Shown: positions 8,817 through 16,883 of the stretch, piece by piece
Layout of the letters: each line of letters begins with the position of its first letter
Numbering within the stretch: the first letter of the stretch is position 1
NCBI RefSeq assembly: GCF_004138165.1
Contig: NZ_RYFF01000019.1
Coordinates: 1 to 64,000, forward strand
From: Candidatus Chloroploca sp. Khr17
Lineage (GTDB): Bacteria; Chloroflexota; Chloroflexia; Chloroflexales; Chloroflexaceae
DNA length: 64,000 nucleotides
Reading direction: 5' to 3'
Program-made: the position numbers and the translations under genes
The notes under the pieces: model-generated
Told to the model about the DNA's origin: nothing
The model's input: the letters and a program-made list of their open reading frames with translations, nothing else
Databases searched by the model: none

Positions 8817-10082
8817 ATGCGACACCTGTTAAAATCCGTCTTCTCTCTTCTTATGTTAAGCTGTCTTGTCTTCTTGAGCGGGCTTGTGCCTGCTGTTCCG
8901 GCGATTCTGGCGGCCCCGGTTGCGCAGAGCCCGGCGCAGGCGGGGCTGATCGTGCGTTTTGGCGATGGCAGCGTACGCACCGCATGCGTTGATCTTGGTG
9001 CGACGGGGCAGCTGACGGGGGAGCAGGCGTTGCGTGCGTCAGGCCTAACCACCATTGTTGCCTTTGAACCAGGGGCGGGGGCTGCCGTCTGCAAGATCGA
9101 ACAGGAGGGCTGCAATTATCCCGCCGAGGGCTGTTTCTGCCAGTGTACGCTTGCCCCAGGCCAGCAGTGTCGCTATTGGGCCTATTATCAATGGAACAAC
9201 AACAACTGGGTCTTTTCACAAGGGGGATCGAGCTCGCGCATTCTCCGCGATGGCGATGTTGACGGTTGGTCGTGGGGGCCAGGCGGCACTGGCTTCGGGG
9301 TAGAACCGCCTGCCGTGCCTTTCGAGCAGATCTGTGTGCCACCGGCAACGGCGACACCCACGGCGACCGCAACGCCAACCGCGACCGCGACACCAACCGC
9401 AACGTCCCTGCCAACCGCGACCGCCACCGCGACGGCAACACCTCAGCCAACCGATGCACCTGCTGCGCCACCGCCGCCCACCGATGCGCCGGTGATCATG
9501 CCCGTGGCAACCAGTACGCCGCAACCCTCGCCAACAACCGTGACCACCACGGCGCTACCTCCTGCCACGGCAACTACGCAATCCACGGCAACGCCGGTGC
9601 CTCCAACAGCGGCAGCAACGTCGGTGCCACCTTCGCCAACCGTCGCAAGCGAAGTAACGCCCGAACCTGGTCTCCCTGAAGTTCCCTCGATTGCTCCGCC
9701 AACGCCAGAGCGCGAGGCAGCAGCGATCTCGACCCAACCCGATCCTGCCTACGAGACCACGCCCGAAGAAGCCCCCGATCAGACGCTGGCGCTGGTGGCT
9801 ATGCTCACTCCTTCGCCCGCACCGGTCTGGTTGCCCATGGTGCAACAGACAGGTTCAGAGCCAACGGTGCAGCTGCCAACGATGGCGATCCAGGTACCAA
9901 CGATCATCCCGGTGGCAACGGCAACCCCTACCGCCACGCCTGAGCCGTCGCCAACGGCGGTGCCCACACCGACGCCCGCGCCAACCAGTCAGCGTCAGGG
10001 CCTGACCTGGTTTTTGGTGATGAGTGTCACCCTTGCCGGAGCCCTCGTGGTGGCACGTTCGCGCCGTGAGCAGGCAATGTGA
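8817..10082 (+). CDS. Membrane-anchored DUF4430-like protein with Thr/Pro stalk
   Basis: The 421-residue protein has a signal peptide (1-about 33), a Cys-rich domain (44-175), a 220-residue stalk of TATPTATP-type repeats, and a C-terminal transmembrane helix (about 398-415) followed by RSRREQ, a type I membrane anchor. The Cys-rich domain shows IVRFGDGSV, VCKIEQEGCNYP, CFCQC, CRYWAYYQW and DGDVDGWSWGPGG. This pattern fits DUF4430, the small beta-domain found at the C-terminus of transcobalamin and intrinsic factor. The start at ATG 8817 was chosen because it places the signal peptide at the N-terminus; a GTG at 8763 is also open. It probably forms the surface partner of the preceding protein in corrinoid binding. 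Confidence 0.82.
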   Translation: MRHLLKSVFSLLMLSCLVFLSGLVPAVPAILAAPVAQSPAQAGLIVRFGDGSVRTACVDLGATGQLTGEQALRASGLTTIVAFEPGAGAAVCKIEQEGCNYPAEGCFCQCTLAPGQQCRYWAYYQWNNNNWVFSQGGSSSRILRDGDVDGWSWGPGGTGFGVEPPAVPFEQICVPPATATPTATATPTATATPTATSLPTATATATATPQPTDAPAAPPPPTDAPVIMPVATSTPQPSPTTVTTTALPPATATTQSTATPVPPTAAATSVPPSPTVASEVTPEPGLPEVPSIAPPTPEREAAAISTQPDPAYETTPEEAPDQTLALVAMLTPSPAPVWLPMVQQTGSEPTVQLPTMAIQVPTIIPVATATPTATPEPSPTAVPTPTPAPTSQRQGLTWFLVMSVTLAGALVVARSRREQAM

Positions 10083-10138
10083 TATAGCACTCCACAGAGG
10101 CATTGCTGCCAGAGCGCATGGGAACGTCATGCACGCCA

Positions 10139-10162
10139 AAATCTGAAATCTGAAATCTGAAA
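10139..10162. repeat. AATCTGA short tandem repeat
   Basis: Three to four tandem AAATCTG heptamers lie just upstream of the ECF S-component start. A related block with CAGATTGTAGATTTTCGATT lies at about 33984-34003. Confidence 0.7.
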
Positions 10163-10171
10163 TGGTCTGAC

Positions 10172-10996
10172 ATGCGTGATCGGTTGATGAGCGGGATGAT
10201 CATTGGGCTGACGACGGTGATCGGGATCATTGCTTTTCTCTACCCGTTCTGGTTGCCGACAGTGGCGACGGGCGGAAGCGGAGGGGCGCACGCTGGGACA
10301 GCCCCGGTGATCCTGACGACCCTCGTGGGCCTGAGCTTTCTGGCACTCCTGTTGGAGGCGCAGCGCGCTGCCGAGCATGCGTTGCTCGTGGCGCTGCTCG
10401 GGGTGCTCGTCGCGATGAATGCGATCCTGCGCTTCATTGATGTTGCGTTACCGTTGCCCGGCGGCTTTTCACCGATCTTCGTCCTGATCATCCTCACGGG
10501 CTATCTCTTTGGCGGCTCGTTTGGCTTTTTGATGGGCACGATGACGCTGCTCGTTTCGGCACTGATTACCGGTGGGGTTGGCCCGTGGCTGCCCTTTCAG
10601 ATGCTGACGGCGGGCTGGGTCGGGCTGACGGCACCGCTTTGTCGGGGGCCAATTCAGCTACTCGGGGGCGTTGGGCGCTACCGCGAGGTGCTGGTGCTCG
10701 CTGTCTTTGGGGCGATCTGGGGGTTTGGGTATGGGGCGATCATGAACCTTTGGTTTTGGCCTTTTGCGAGCGGCCCGGTGGAGCAATACTGGCAGACGGG
10801 CATCGGCTTTATCGAGACGGTGCGCCGCTATCTGACCTTCTACCTTGCAACGTCGCTGCTCTGGGATGTTGCAGGCAGCCTCGGCAATGGCCTGCTCATT
10901 GCCGCCTTTGGCGGGCCCATTCTACGGGTCTTGCGCCGGTTCCAGCGCCGCTTTGCGTTTGTGTTGCGGCACGCACCGCTGAGCGAGGGCTTGTGA
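10172..10996 (+). CDS. cbrT: ECF transporter S component, probably cobalamin-specific
   Basis: A 274-residue integral membrane protein with about seven hydrophobic segments. The central GFSPIFVLIILTGYLFGGSFGFLMG...PWLPFQMLTAGWVGL segment is typical of substrate-binding (S) subunits of energy-coupling-factor vitamin importers. The cobalamin riboswitch upstream and the adjacent T and A subunits point to a corrinoid substrate, as shown for CbrT of lactobacilli. The ribosome site is weak; a start at Met6 or Met9 is possible. It overlaps the T-component start by four bases (GTGA). Confidence 0.85.
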   Translation: MRDRLMSGMIIGLTTVIGIIAFLYPFWLPTVATGGSGGAHAGTAPVILTTLVGLSFLALLLEAQRAAEHALLVALLGVLVAMNAILRFIDVALPLPGGFSPIFVLIILTGYLFGGSFGFLMGTMTLLVSALITGGVGPWLPFQMLTAGWVGLTAPLCRGPIQLLGGVGRYREVLVLAVFGAIWGFGYGAIMNLWFWPFASGPVEQYWQTGIGFIETVRRYLTFYLATSLLWDVAGSLGNGLLIAAFGGPILRVLRRFQRRFAFVLRHAPLSEGL

Positions 10997-12024
10997 CGCC
11001 GCGTTCGCTGCTGCTGGTGCATCCAGTCACCTGGACGATCTGGTTGGGCACGACGCTGCTGACGGTGTCGCTCACGCGGAATCCGCTCTATTTGCTGCTC
11101 TTGCTCTTTGGGTTAACCCTCGTAGCCGAAACCGAACGCCCGACCGGGCGGGCGACGCCCCTTGATCCGATCTTCTTTGCGGTGATCGCGGTTTCGTTTG
11201 GGGCGCTCTTTAATGCCGCGACGATCCGCTATGGCGATACGGTGCTGGTGGCGCTGCCTACGTCGTGGTGGCTGATCGGTGGGCCGATCACGCTCGAAGC
11301 CATCGTTTTTGGCATGATCAACGGCCTGGTGCTCAGTGCGCTGGTCGCCGGATTTGGCGCATTTGGCACCGCGATGCCGATCAGTGCGCTGATCAGCCTT
11401 GTGCCCCGCGCCTTTTACCCCCTGGCCGTCGTGATGAGCGTCGCCGTCACCTATGTCCCGCTGACCATCCGGCTCGCCGGGCAGGTCCGCGAAGCCCAGC
11501 AACTCCGCGGGCATCAGGTGCGCGTCTGGCGCGACGGGCTGCCGCTGCTCTTGCCGCTGCTCATCGGCGGGCTCGAACGAGCCTTGCAACTCGCCGAAGC
11601 GATGGCGGCGCGCGGTTTCGCCGCCGATCCGCCCTCCAATCAGGTCAGAATGATGCTCGTCGGCGGGCTGGCCGCGCTCTTTGCCGGGCTGCTCTTGCAG
11701 TTCGCCTGGGGGCAAGTCGTGGCGGCAAGCGTGACGTTGCTCATAGGCACCGCCCTGATCCTCTGGGCGCTGCGTGAGTCGGGCCAGCAAGCCCCGCGCA
11801 CGCGCTACCGCGTCTATCGCCGGGGCATCCGTGATATGATGGTGTTGCTTGGGGCTGGCCTGACCCTAGTCGCCGTACTGGCACCCTGGCCGGGGCGGGC
11901 GAGTCTGGCGTATACGCCCTATCCGACGTTGCAATTGCCGATCTTCGAGCCACTGCTCGCCTTCGCCCTGATGGGCCTGCTGATGCCTGTGGCGGTACGC
12001 CTGGGCGACCGTTATCTACCATGA
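10993..12024 (+). CDS. cbrV: ECF transporter T component with extra C-terminal helices
   Basis: The GTG at 10993 overlaps the S-component stop and opens a 343-residue membrane protein. It carries the EcfT hallmark: coupling-helix segments with Ala-Arg-Gly signatures (AMAARGFAADPPS near 210-225) after several membrane helices. A charged RVYRRGIRD loop is followed by two further hydrophobic helices (about 278-340) that ordinary EcfT proteins lack. Translational coupling on both sides (GTGA and ATGA overlaps) argues for a stoichiometric complex with the S and A subunits. The symbol follows the naming used for cobalamin ECF systems and is an inference. Confidence 0.85.
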   Translation: MTPRSLLLVHPVTWTIWLGTTLLTVSLTRNPLYLLLLLFGLTLVAETERPTGRATPLDPIFFAVIAVSFGALFNAATIRYGDTVLVALPTSWWLIGGPITLEAIVFGMINGLVLSALVAGFGAFGTAMPISALISLVPRAFYPLAVVMSVAVTYVPLTIRLAGQVREAQQLRGHQVRVWRDGLPLLLPLLIGGLERALQLAEAMAARGFAADPPSNQVRMMLVGGLAALFAGLLLQFAWGQVVAASVTLLIGTALILWALRESGQQAPRTRYRVYRRGIRDMMVLLGAGLTLVAVLAPWPGRASLAYTPYPTLQLPIFEPLLAFALMGLLMPVAVRLGDRYLP

Positions 12025-13664
12025 TTGAGTTTGCGCAGCTATCCTATCGCTACCCCGACCAGCCACAGGTCTGTCTCGACCAGGTGAGTCTGGCGCTGCC
12101 TGCCGGAAGCTTTACGCTGGTGATTGGCCCGTCGGGCAGCGGCAAATCAACGCTGCTCCGCTGTTTGAACGGGCTCGTGCCTCACTTCAGTGGCGGCGAG
12201 GTTGCGGGCAGCGTGCGGGTCGCCGCCTATGATCCCATTGCCCTCGGGCCACGGGTGATGAGTCGCCATGTCGGCATGGTCTTTCAAAGCCCCGAGGCGC
12301 AATTTGTGCTCGAGCGGGTTGAAGACGAGATCGCCTTTGCCCTGGAACATGCCGCCGTGCCACGCGAGCAACTGCGCATCAGGGTCGAAGAGGTGCTTGA
12401 CCTGCTCGATCTCGCACCATTACGTGACCGTTTATTGACGACGCTCTCGGGGGGCGAACGCCAGCGCGTGGCAATTGCCGCAACGCTCGCTTTGCAACCG
12501 ATGGTGCTGGTGCTCGATGAACCAACGAGCCAGCTTGACCCGCAATCGGCGGACGACGTCTTGCAGGCGCTGGTGCGGCTCAATCACGACCTGGGGCTAA
12601 CGATCGTGCTCGCCGAGCACCGCTCCGAGCGCGTTTTGCCGATCGTCGATCTGGTTGTGGCGCTTGATCGGGCCGGGCGCGTAGTCAGCGGCCCGCCGCG
12701 CGAAATCCTGGCGAATAGTCCGCTCTGCCCGCCGCTTGTCACCGTAGCGCGTGCTGCCGGGTGGCAGCCCCTGCCCCTGAGCATCAAAGAGGCGCGTCCC
12801 TTTGCCACGAGGCAAGGTTTGGCCCAACAGGATGCAATAGCTGTGGGGAAGACCGGGGAGGCGGGGCGGGCCAGTGAAACAGGCTCGCCCAGACCACCGC
12901 GACCCTACCTGGAAATACGGGGCCTCGAAGCAGGCTACGGCACCACACCGGTCTTGCGCAACCTGGATCTCACCATTGCGGCGGGCGAAATCACCCTGCT
13001 GATGGGGCGCAACGGCATCGGCAAAAGCACCCTACTCAAATGCATGATCGGCCTCGTGCGGCCACGGCGAGGCGAGATTCGCATTGCAGGGCGTTCGATT
13101 GCGGGGCGCGACATTGCCGCGATCAGCCGCGAGCTTGCCTGCCTCCCGCAGGAACCAGAAAGCATGCTCTTTGCCGACACCGTCGCCGACGAACTGCGCA
13201 CCACCCTGCGCAACCACCGCCTGCCGGTGAACGAAGCGCTCATTGACGAACTGCTTGCGCAACTCGGGCTCAGCGAACGGCGCGAGCGCTACCCACGCGA
13301 CCTGAGCATCGGCGAGCGCCAGCGGGTCGCCCTGGGGGCGATCAGCATCACGCGACCGGGAGGCTTGCTGCTTGACGAACCAACGCGGGGGCTCGACTAC
13401 GAAGCCAAAGCCATGCTCGGCGGCCTCTTGCGCCAATGGAGTCGAGAAGGCACCGCGATCATCGTCGTCTCGCATGATGTCGAATTTGTCGCCGAGATCG
13501 CCGACCGCGTGCTGATTCTCGGCCAAGGCGGCCTGATTGCCGACGGCACCCCGTGGAACGTGCTCGGCAACTCACCGCTCTTCGCCCCCCAGATCGCCCG
13601 CATCTTCCCCGGGCGCGGCTGGCTCACGGCGAGCGATGCTTTGCAGGGGCTGCAAGACAAATAA
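12021..13664 (+). CDS. cbrU: Fused double ATPase of the ECF B12 transporter
   Basis: The 547-residue protein contains two complete ABC ATPase domains. Domain 1 has Walker A GPSGSGKST (36-44), signature LSGGERQRV and Walker B VLVLDEP. Domain 2 (from about 295) has Walker A GRNGIGKST (about 329-337), signature LSIGERQRV and Walker B GLLLDEP. In many ECF systems these are separate EcfA and EcfA' subunits; here they are joined by a linker at about 250-295. The ATG overlaps the T-component stop (ATGA). It ends the B12 operon. Confidence 0.93.
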   Translation: MIEFAQLSYRYPDQPQVCLDQVSLALPAGSFTLVIGPSGSGKSTLLRCLNGLVPHFSGGEVAGSVRVAAYDPIALGPRVMSRHVGMVFQSPEAQFVLERVEDEIAFALEHAAVPREQLRIRVEEVLDLLDLAPLRDRLLTTLSGGERQRVAIAATLALQPMVLVLDEPTSQLDPQSADDVLQALVRLNHDLGLTIVLAEHRSERVLPIVDLVVALDRAGRVVSGPPREILANSPLCPPLVTVARAAGWQPLPLSIKEARPFATRQGLAQQDAIAVGKTGEAGRASETGSPRPPRPYLEIRGLEAGYGTTPVLRNLDLTIAAGEITLLMGRNGIGKSTLLKCMIGLVRPRRGEIRIAGRSIAGRDIAAISRELACLPQEPESMLFADTVADELRTTLRNHRLPVNEALIDELLAQLGLSERRERYPRDLSIGERQRVALGAISITRPGGLLLDEPTRGLDYEAKAMLGGLLRQWSREGTAIIVVSHDVEFVAEIADRVLILGQGGLIADGTPWNVLGNSPLFAPQIARIFPGRGWLTASDALQGLQDK

Positions 13665-13698
13665 CGCTGCAAACCAGACTAACAATACGCTAACTTCA

Positions 13699-14094
13699 TC
13701 AAGCTAGCCCTATAGCGGTCACAATCTCGTGCAACACATCTGCGAAGCTTGGTGACACTCCCTCAATAATGCCTTCAGGAGTATGTTTGTGATCGCGTGT
13801 TCCGAGATGAGGTCGGTGCAACGCATTGTCATACCGAAACCGCAATTGCTGGGCTTCGTCCTGATAATGATAGCTATACATCACGCGCTGTACATTCGAC
13901 CCAGAAACACTTAAGTACTCGCGCAAAAACAACACTGAGCCATCCTGGAAGGTGATTGAGCCAGAGAGATAGCCCTGGCCACCGGGGCGGGTTTCCATAT
14001 TGATCTGAGCATGCAACACGAGGCGAGTAGCGGCATATGGTTCAAGTATGGTTGTTATCTGATCATAATATGCCTGAATCACGGTACGTGACAC
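13699..14094 (-). CDS. tumE: TumE-like toxin (DUF6516 family)
   Basis: A 131-residue protein of the DUF6516 type: a beta-rich core with QINMETRPGGQGYLSGSITFQDGSVLFLREY, then YSYHYQDEAQQLRFRYDNA and H.PHLGTRDHKH. Family members are toxins of TumE/TumA modules; I recognise the family but not its biochemical activity here. The GTG at 14094 gives a 32-bp overlap with the antitoxin gene; a second GTG at 14082 is also possible. The base composition is more AT-rich than in the flanking operons, which suggests acquisition. Confidence 0.7.
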   Translation of the reverse strand: MSRTVIQAYYDQITTILEPYAATRLVLHAQINMETRPGGQGYLSGSITFQDGSVLFLREYLSVSGSNVQRVMYSYHYQDEAQQLRFRYDNALHRPHLGTRDHKHTPEGIIEGVSPSFADVLHEIVTAIGLA

Positions 14095-14371
14095 CTCGCA
14101 ATTGGTTGATTTTCATATGCAAATCTTGTACTAAAGCACATTCACCGGCCCACTGAATATACTCATCATCACCACCGGAAAGATCTTCGGCTGTCATAGA
14201 ACTCATAAAACGTTCGGATGAAACCCCATGCTTCTGCTCAAATGGAATCAAGCGCTGTTTAGCCAGGGTAAGAGCTAGTTCCAGGTGAGCAATTTCGCGC
14301 TTGATAGCTGCATCAACCAGGGAACGCACCTGAGTCGCATCATCACTTGTCTCCAGATAAATTGTTGTCAT
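14063..14371 (-). CDS. tumA: TumA-like antitoxin
   Basis: A 102-residue, mostly helical protein. It begins MTTIYLETSDDATQVRSLVDAAIKR and carries an acidic middle segment (ESMTAEDLSGGDDEYIQW-like, about 57-75), consistent with an antitoxin. It lies directly upstream of, and overlaps, the DUF6516 gene, the standard order for TumA-TumE. The assignment rests mainly on context. A lower GC content than the surroundings supports a mobile origin. Confidence 0.6.
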   Translation of the reverse strand: MTTIYLETSDDATQVRSLVDAAIKREIAHLELALTLAKQRLIPFEQKHGVSSERFMSSMTAEDLSGGDDEYIQWAGECALVQDLHMKINQLRGVTYRDSGIL

Positions 14372-14488
14372 AAAGATTACCTTATGTATCTACAAGTTCT
14401 CATATTGCCATATGTATTCCAGTTCTCATGTACACGGTGCTTCAATCAAGGGAGTGGTGGGAGAGCCGCGCCCTCCCACCGTATGGAG

Positions 14489-14815
14489 TTAGGCAACGAC
14501 CTCAAGCGGGCCGTGATCGTCGCAATGGTCACCATGGACGTGGTGTAGGCGCCCGTCGACGAGATAGTCAAAATGGTCGCCGTGGGGCACCAGCGGATGC
14601 CCACAGTCGACATGACCACATGCGCAAGCAATGGGGGCGCAGCCAGCGGGATTGGTGGCGCTCACCGCAATCACATGCTCATCGTAATGGCTCTCGTGGG
14701 TATGATGCAAATGCCCATCGTGCAGATAATCAACATGCCCCTCGTGGCGTACCCGAACATGGCCGCAATGCTCGCTATGCACATGCGGATGGTTCTCGTG
14801 TTGCGTACAACTCAT
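14489..14815 (-). CDS. His/Cys-rich metal-binding protein
   Basis: Of 108 residues, roughly a quarter are His. The protein contains two similar halves, HEGHVDYLHDGHLHHTHESH and HGDHFDYLVDGRLHHVHGDHC, joined by a segment with CAPIACACGHVDCGH. There is no signal peptide or membrane helix. The composition suggests a cytoplasmic zinc, nickel or cobalt buffer, but the metal is not determined. It is transcribed alone; the nearest genes give no transporter context, although the B12 operon lies 1 kb away. Confidence 0.75.
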   Translation of the reverse strand: MSCTQHENHPHVHSEHCGHVRVRHEGHVDYLHDGHLHHTHESHYDEHVIAVSATNPAGCAPIACACGHVDCGHPLVPHGDHFDYLVDGRLHHVHGDHCDDHGPLEVVA

Positions 14816-14947
14816 TGCGTTATCTCCTCATACAATGGGGTAAAACCGTGCTGGTTTCGGCGTCGGCTCGATACTCCTATGGTACCGTATCGTGATGGGC
14901 TGACAAGGCCTTGTAGATGAGATATCATCGCAGGAGCGAACGACGTT

Positions 14948-15304
14948 TTATTTGGTACGCACCCGCCGTTTCAGATCGAGCGACGGCTGGCGAAAGCCGA
15001 GCACATCAAGCGTGCCACGCGGATAGCTCTTGATAAACCGGGTCAGACCGTTTGGGTTGCGTCGCCAGAAGAGCGAGATCAGCATCGCGGTGACGAGCAA
15101 CGCAATGAAGACAACCATATTGAGATCAAAGCCAACAACCGAGGCGACGGCCAGATACGCAAAGGCAAGCAGCATCAGCAAGGCCTGCAGCGCGGGCAAC
15201 AACAACAGACGCTCGCCAATTTGGCGATACGCATACAAAAACGCGACCAGATACCAGACCTCAAACAGGATCACACCGATAATCAGATACGTCCAGACAC
15301 CCAC
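14948..15304 (-). CDS. Small membrane protein of unknown function
   Basis: A 118-residue protein with three to four hydrophobic helices (about 5-25, 33-55, 58-80) and a basic C-terminal tail (RNPNGLTRFIKSYPRG...RRVRTK). I do not recognise the family. The stand-alone gene is separated from the His-rich gene by 130 bp and divergent from the glycosyltransferase at 15467. Confidence 0.65.
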   Translation of the reverse strand: MGVWTYLIIGVILFEVWYLVAFLYAYRQIGERLLLLPALQALLMLLAFAYLAVASVVGFDLNMVVFIALLVTAMLISLFWRRNPNGLTRFIKSYPRGTLDVLGFRQPSLDLKRRVRTK

Positions 15305-15466
15305 ATTCGTTCCTCCTTGTCTATATCTATAGAGGCGTGTCGGCTTTAGCCGGCTAATTAGTGTGTAACAAACCCATCTTCTGAGGCTTCATCATAACAT
15401 ATCGTAGCGAGTACCTATGCTATAATCGCCGCGTGGCAAAAGCCCGCGAGTTTTAAGGATAGCAGC

Positions 15467-16228
15467 ATGACCGAGCGGCCCAGCATTACGGCTTTCTTTC
15501 CGGCTTTCAACGATGCAGGCACCATTGGCAGCATGGTGATCAGTGCCATCGAGACCTTAGAAGACCTGACTGATGATTACGAAGTGATCGTTGTCGAGAA
15601 TGGCAGCACGGATTATACCGTCCAGGTGCTCGAGTCGCTTGCCACCCACTACCCGCGCCTGCGAGTCTTTACCCATCGTCAACCTCTCGGCTATGGGGGG
15701 GCCTTGCGGGTCGGCTTTGCCAGTTCCACCAAGGATCTGATCTTCTACACCGACGGTGATGCCCAGTATGACCCCCGTGAACTGCGCCTGCTGGTTGCGG
15801 CTATGCATGACGAAATCGATATCGTCAATGGCTGGAAAATCGACCGTTCTGACCCCTTGCACCGCAAGATCATTGGGCGCGTCTACCATCATACGGTCAA
15901 GTTCCTCTTTGGCTTCAAGTTACGCGATGTTGACTGCGACTTCCGGCTGATCCGGCGTGACGTCTTTGATGTGGTCGAACTTGAGTCGGACAGTGGCACA
16001 ATTTGTCTGGAACTGGTCAAGAAGTTACAGGACGCGGGCTACCGCTTTGCCGAAGTGCCTGTGCATCACTACCACCGTACCTATGGGCAAAGCCAGTTCT
16101 TCAACTTTCCGCGCATCTGGCGTACCGGCGTGCAATTGATCCAGCTCTGGGGCAAATTGGTTGTCCGACGCCAGCATATGAAACAGATCGCTGCCCGTCG
16201 GCGTGAACTTGGCCTGCCTCAGCCGTAA
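15467..16228 (+). CDS. Family 2 glycosyltransferase, dolichol-phosphate-mannose-synthase type
   Basis: A 253-residue GT-A glycosyltransferase without membrane helices. Motifs include TAFFPAFNDAGTIGSM (nucleotide binding), VVENGSTDYT, the metal-binding DGDAQYDP (about 97-104), and the acceptor region DVDCDFRLIRRDV. It probably moves a sugar from a nucleotide donor to a polyprenyl phosphate or another lipid carrier at the membrane. An extended -10 (TGCTATAAT, ending at 15426) lies 40 bp upstream. The gene is followed by a copy of the TTGACGCAAAGG repeat. Confidence 0.88.
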   Translation: MTERPSITAFFPAFNDAGTIGSMVISAIETLEDLTDDYEVIVVENGSTDYTVQVLESLATHYPRLRVFTHRQPLGYGGALRVGFASSTKDLIFYTDGDAQYDPRELRLLVAAMHDEIDIVNGWKIDRSDPLHRKIIGRVYHHTVKFLFGFKLRDVDCDFRLIRRDVFDVVELESDSGTICLELVKKLQDAGYRFAEVPVHHYHRTYGQSQFFNFPRIWRTGVQLIQLWGKLVVRRQHMKQIAARRRELGLPQP

Positions 16229-16231
16229 AGG

Positions 16232-16250
16232 TTGACGCAAAGGCGCAAAG
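16232..16250 (+). repeat. TTGACGCAAAGGCGCAAAG dispersed element
   Basis: This is one of about eight copies or half-copies of the same motif in intergenic DNA of this window, here just after the glycosyltransferase stop. Confidence 0.8.
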
Positions 16251-16329
16251 CTCTGCTTGTTGCAACTATACATCACGCTTCACCGTCTCATTGACAAGTG
16301 AACGGAAGGTAGTGACGGAAGGAACAACA

Positions 16330-16812
16330 ATGAATACAACAGCCCGCTTGATGCGCAGTCGCAATGATCGGATGATCGCTGGCGTAGCCGCCGGGATCGC
16401 CCGTTATCTCAGCATAGATCCGGCCATTGTCCGCTTGATTTTCGTCTTGCTGGCCCTCAGTGGCCCGGCGATCCTGCTCTACCCTTTGCTCTGGCTGATT
16501 ATGCCGCAAGAACCAGCCGAGGGTGCCGGCGTAAGCCAGGTCTTTGTGGCAACAGGCAAGACGCAGCGTTTGCGTGTTGATGCTATGACTGGGGAGACGG
16601 GTGGGCCTGAACAAGAAGTGCCGATCAACAACGTCGGCGGCGGTAGATCCCGCCATGAGAGTCAGCCAGCCACCCAGGGCAACCGCATGCTTGGCTACGT
16701 GCTGCTGGGGCTAGGCATATTTATCATGCTGCAGATCATCTGGCCCGGCTTCACCTGGATTGTGTTTCCGGCGTCGCTGGTCGCGGTAGGGATCTATTTG
16801 CTCCGCAAGTAG
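16330..16812 (+). CDS. PspC-domain membrane protein
   Basis: A 160-residue protein whose first 65 residues form a PspC domain (LMRSRNDRMIAGVAAGIARYLSIDPAIVRLIFVLLALSGPAILLYPLLWLIMP). Two C-terminal hydrophobic segments follow (about 118-158). PspC domains sense or transmit envelope stress. The ATG at 16330 was chosen because a GGAAGGA ribosome site precedes it; an upstream ATG at 16291 would add 13 residues without a good site. The gene ends in front of a long bidirectional hairpin. Confidence 0.88.
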   Translation: MNTTARLMRSRNDRMIAGVAAGIARYLSIDPAIVRLIFVLLALSGPAILLYPLLWLIMPQEPAEGAGVSQVFVATGKTQRLRVDAMTGETGGPEQEVPINNVGGGRSRHESQPATQGNRMLGYVLLGLGIFIMLQIIWPGFTWIVFPASLVAVGIYLLRK

Positions 16813-16818
16813 AGGTAG

Positions 16819-16870
16819 TGCCTAAGATCGCGAAAGGCCAGCAAAAGCTGGCCTTTCGCGATCTTAGGCA
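16819..16870. terminator. Perfect 24-bp hairpin between convergent genes
   Basis: Arms 16819-16842 and 16847-16870 are exact reverse complements with an AAAA loop (core GCGAAAGGCCAGC). There is no long T-tract, but the position between convergent pspC-like and crp-like genes suggests bidirectional termination or 3'-end protection. Confidence 0.8.
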
Positions 16871-16883
16871 GACTTGATCTGCA

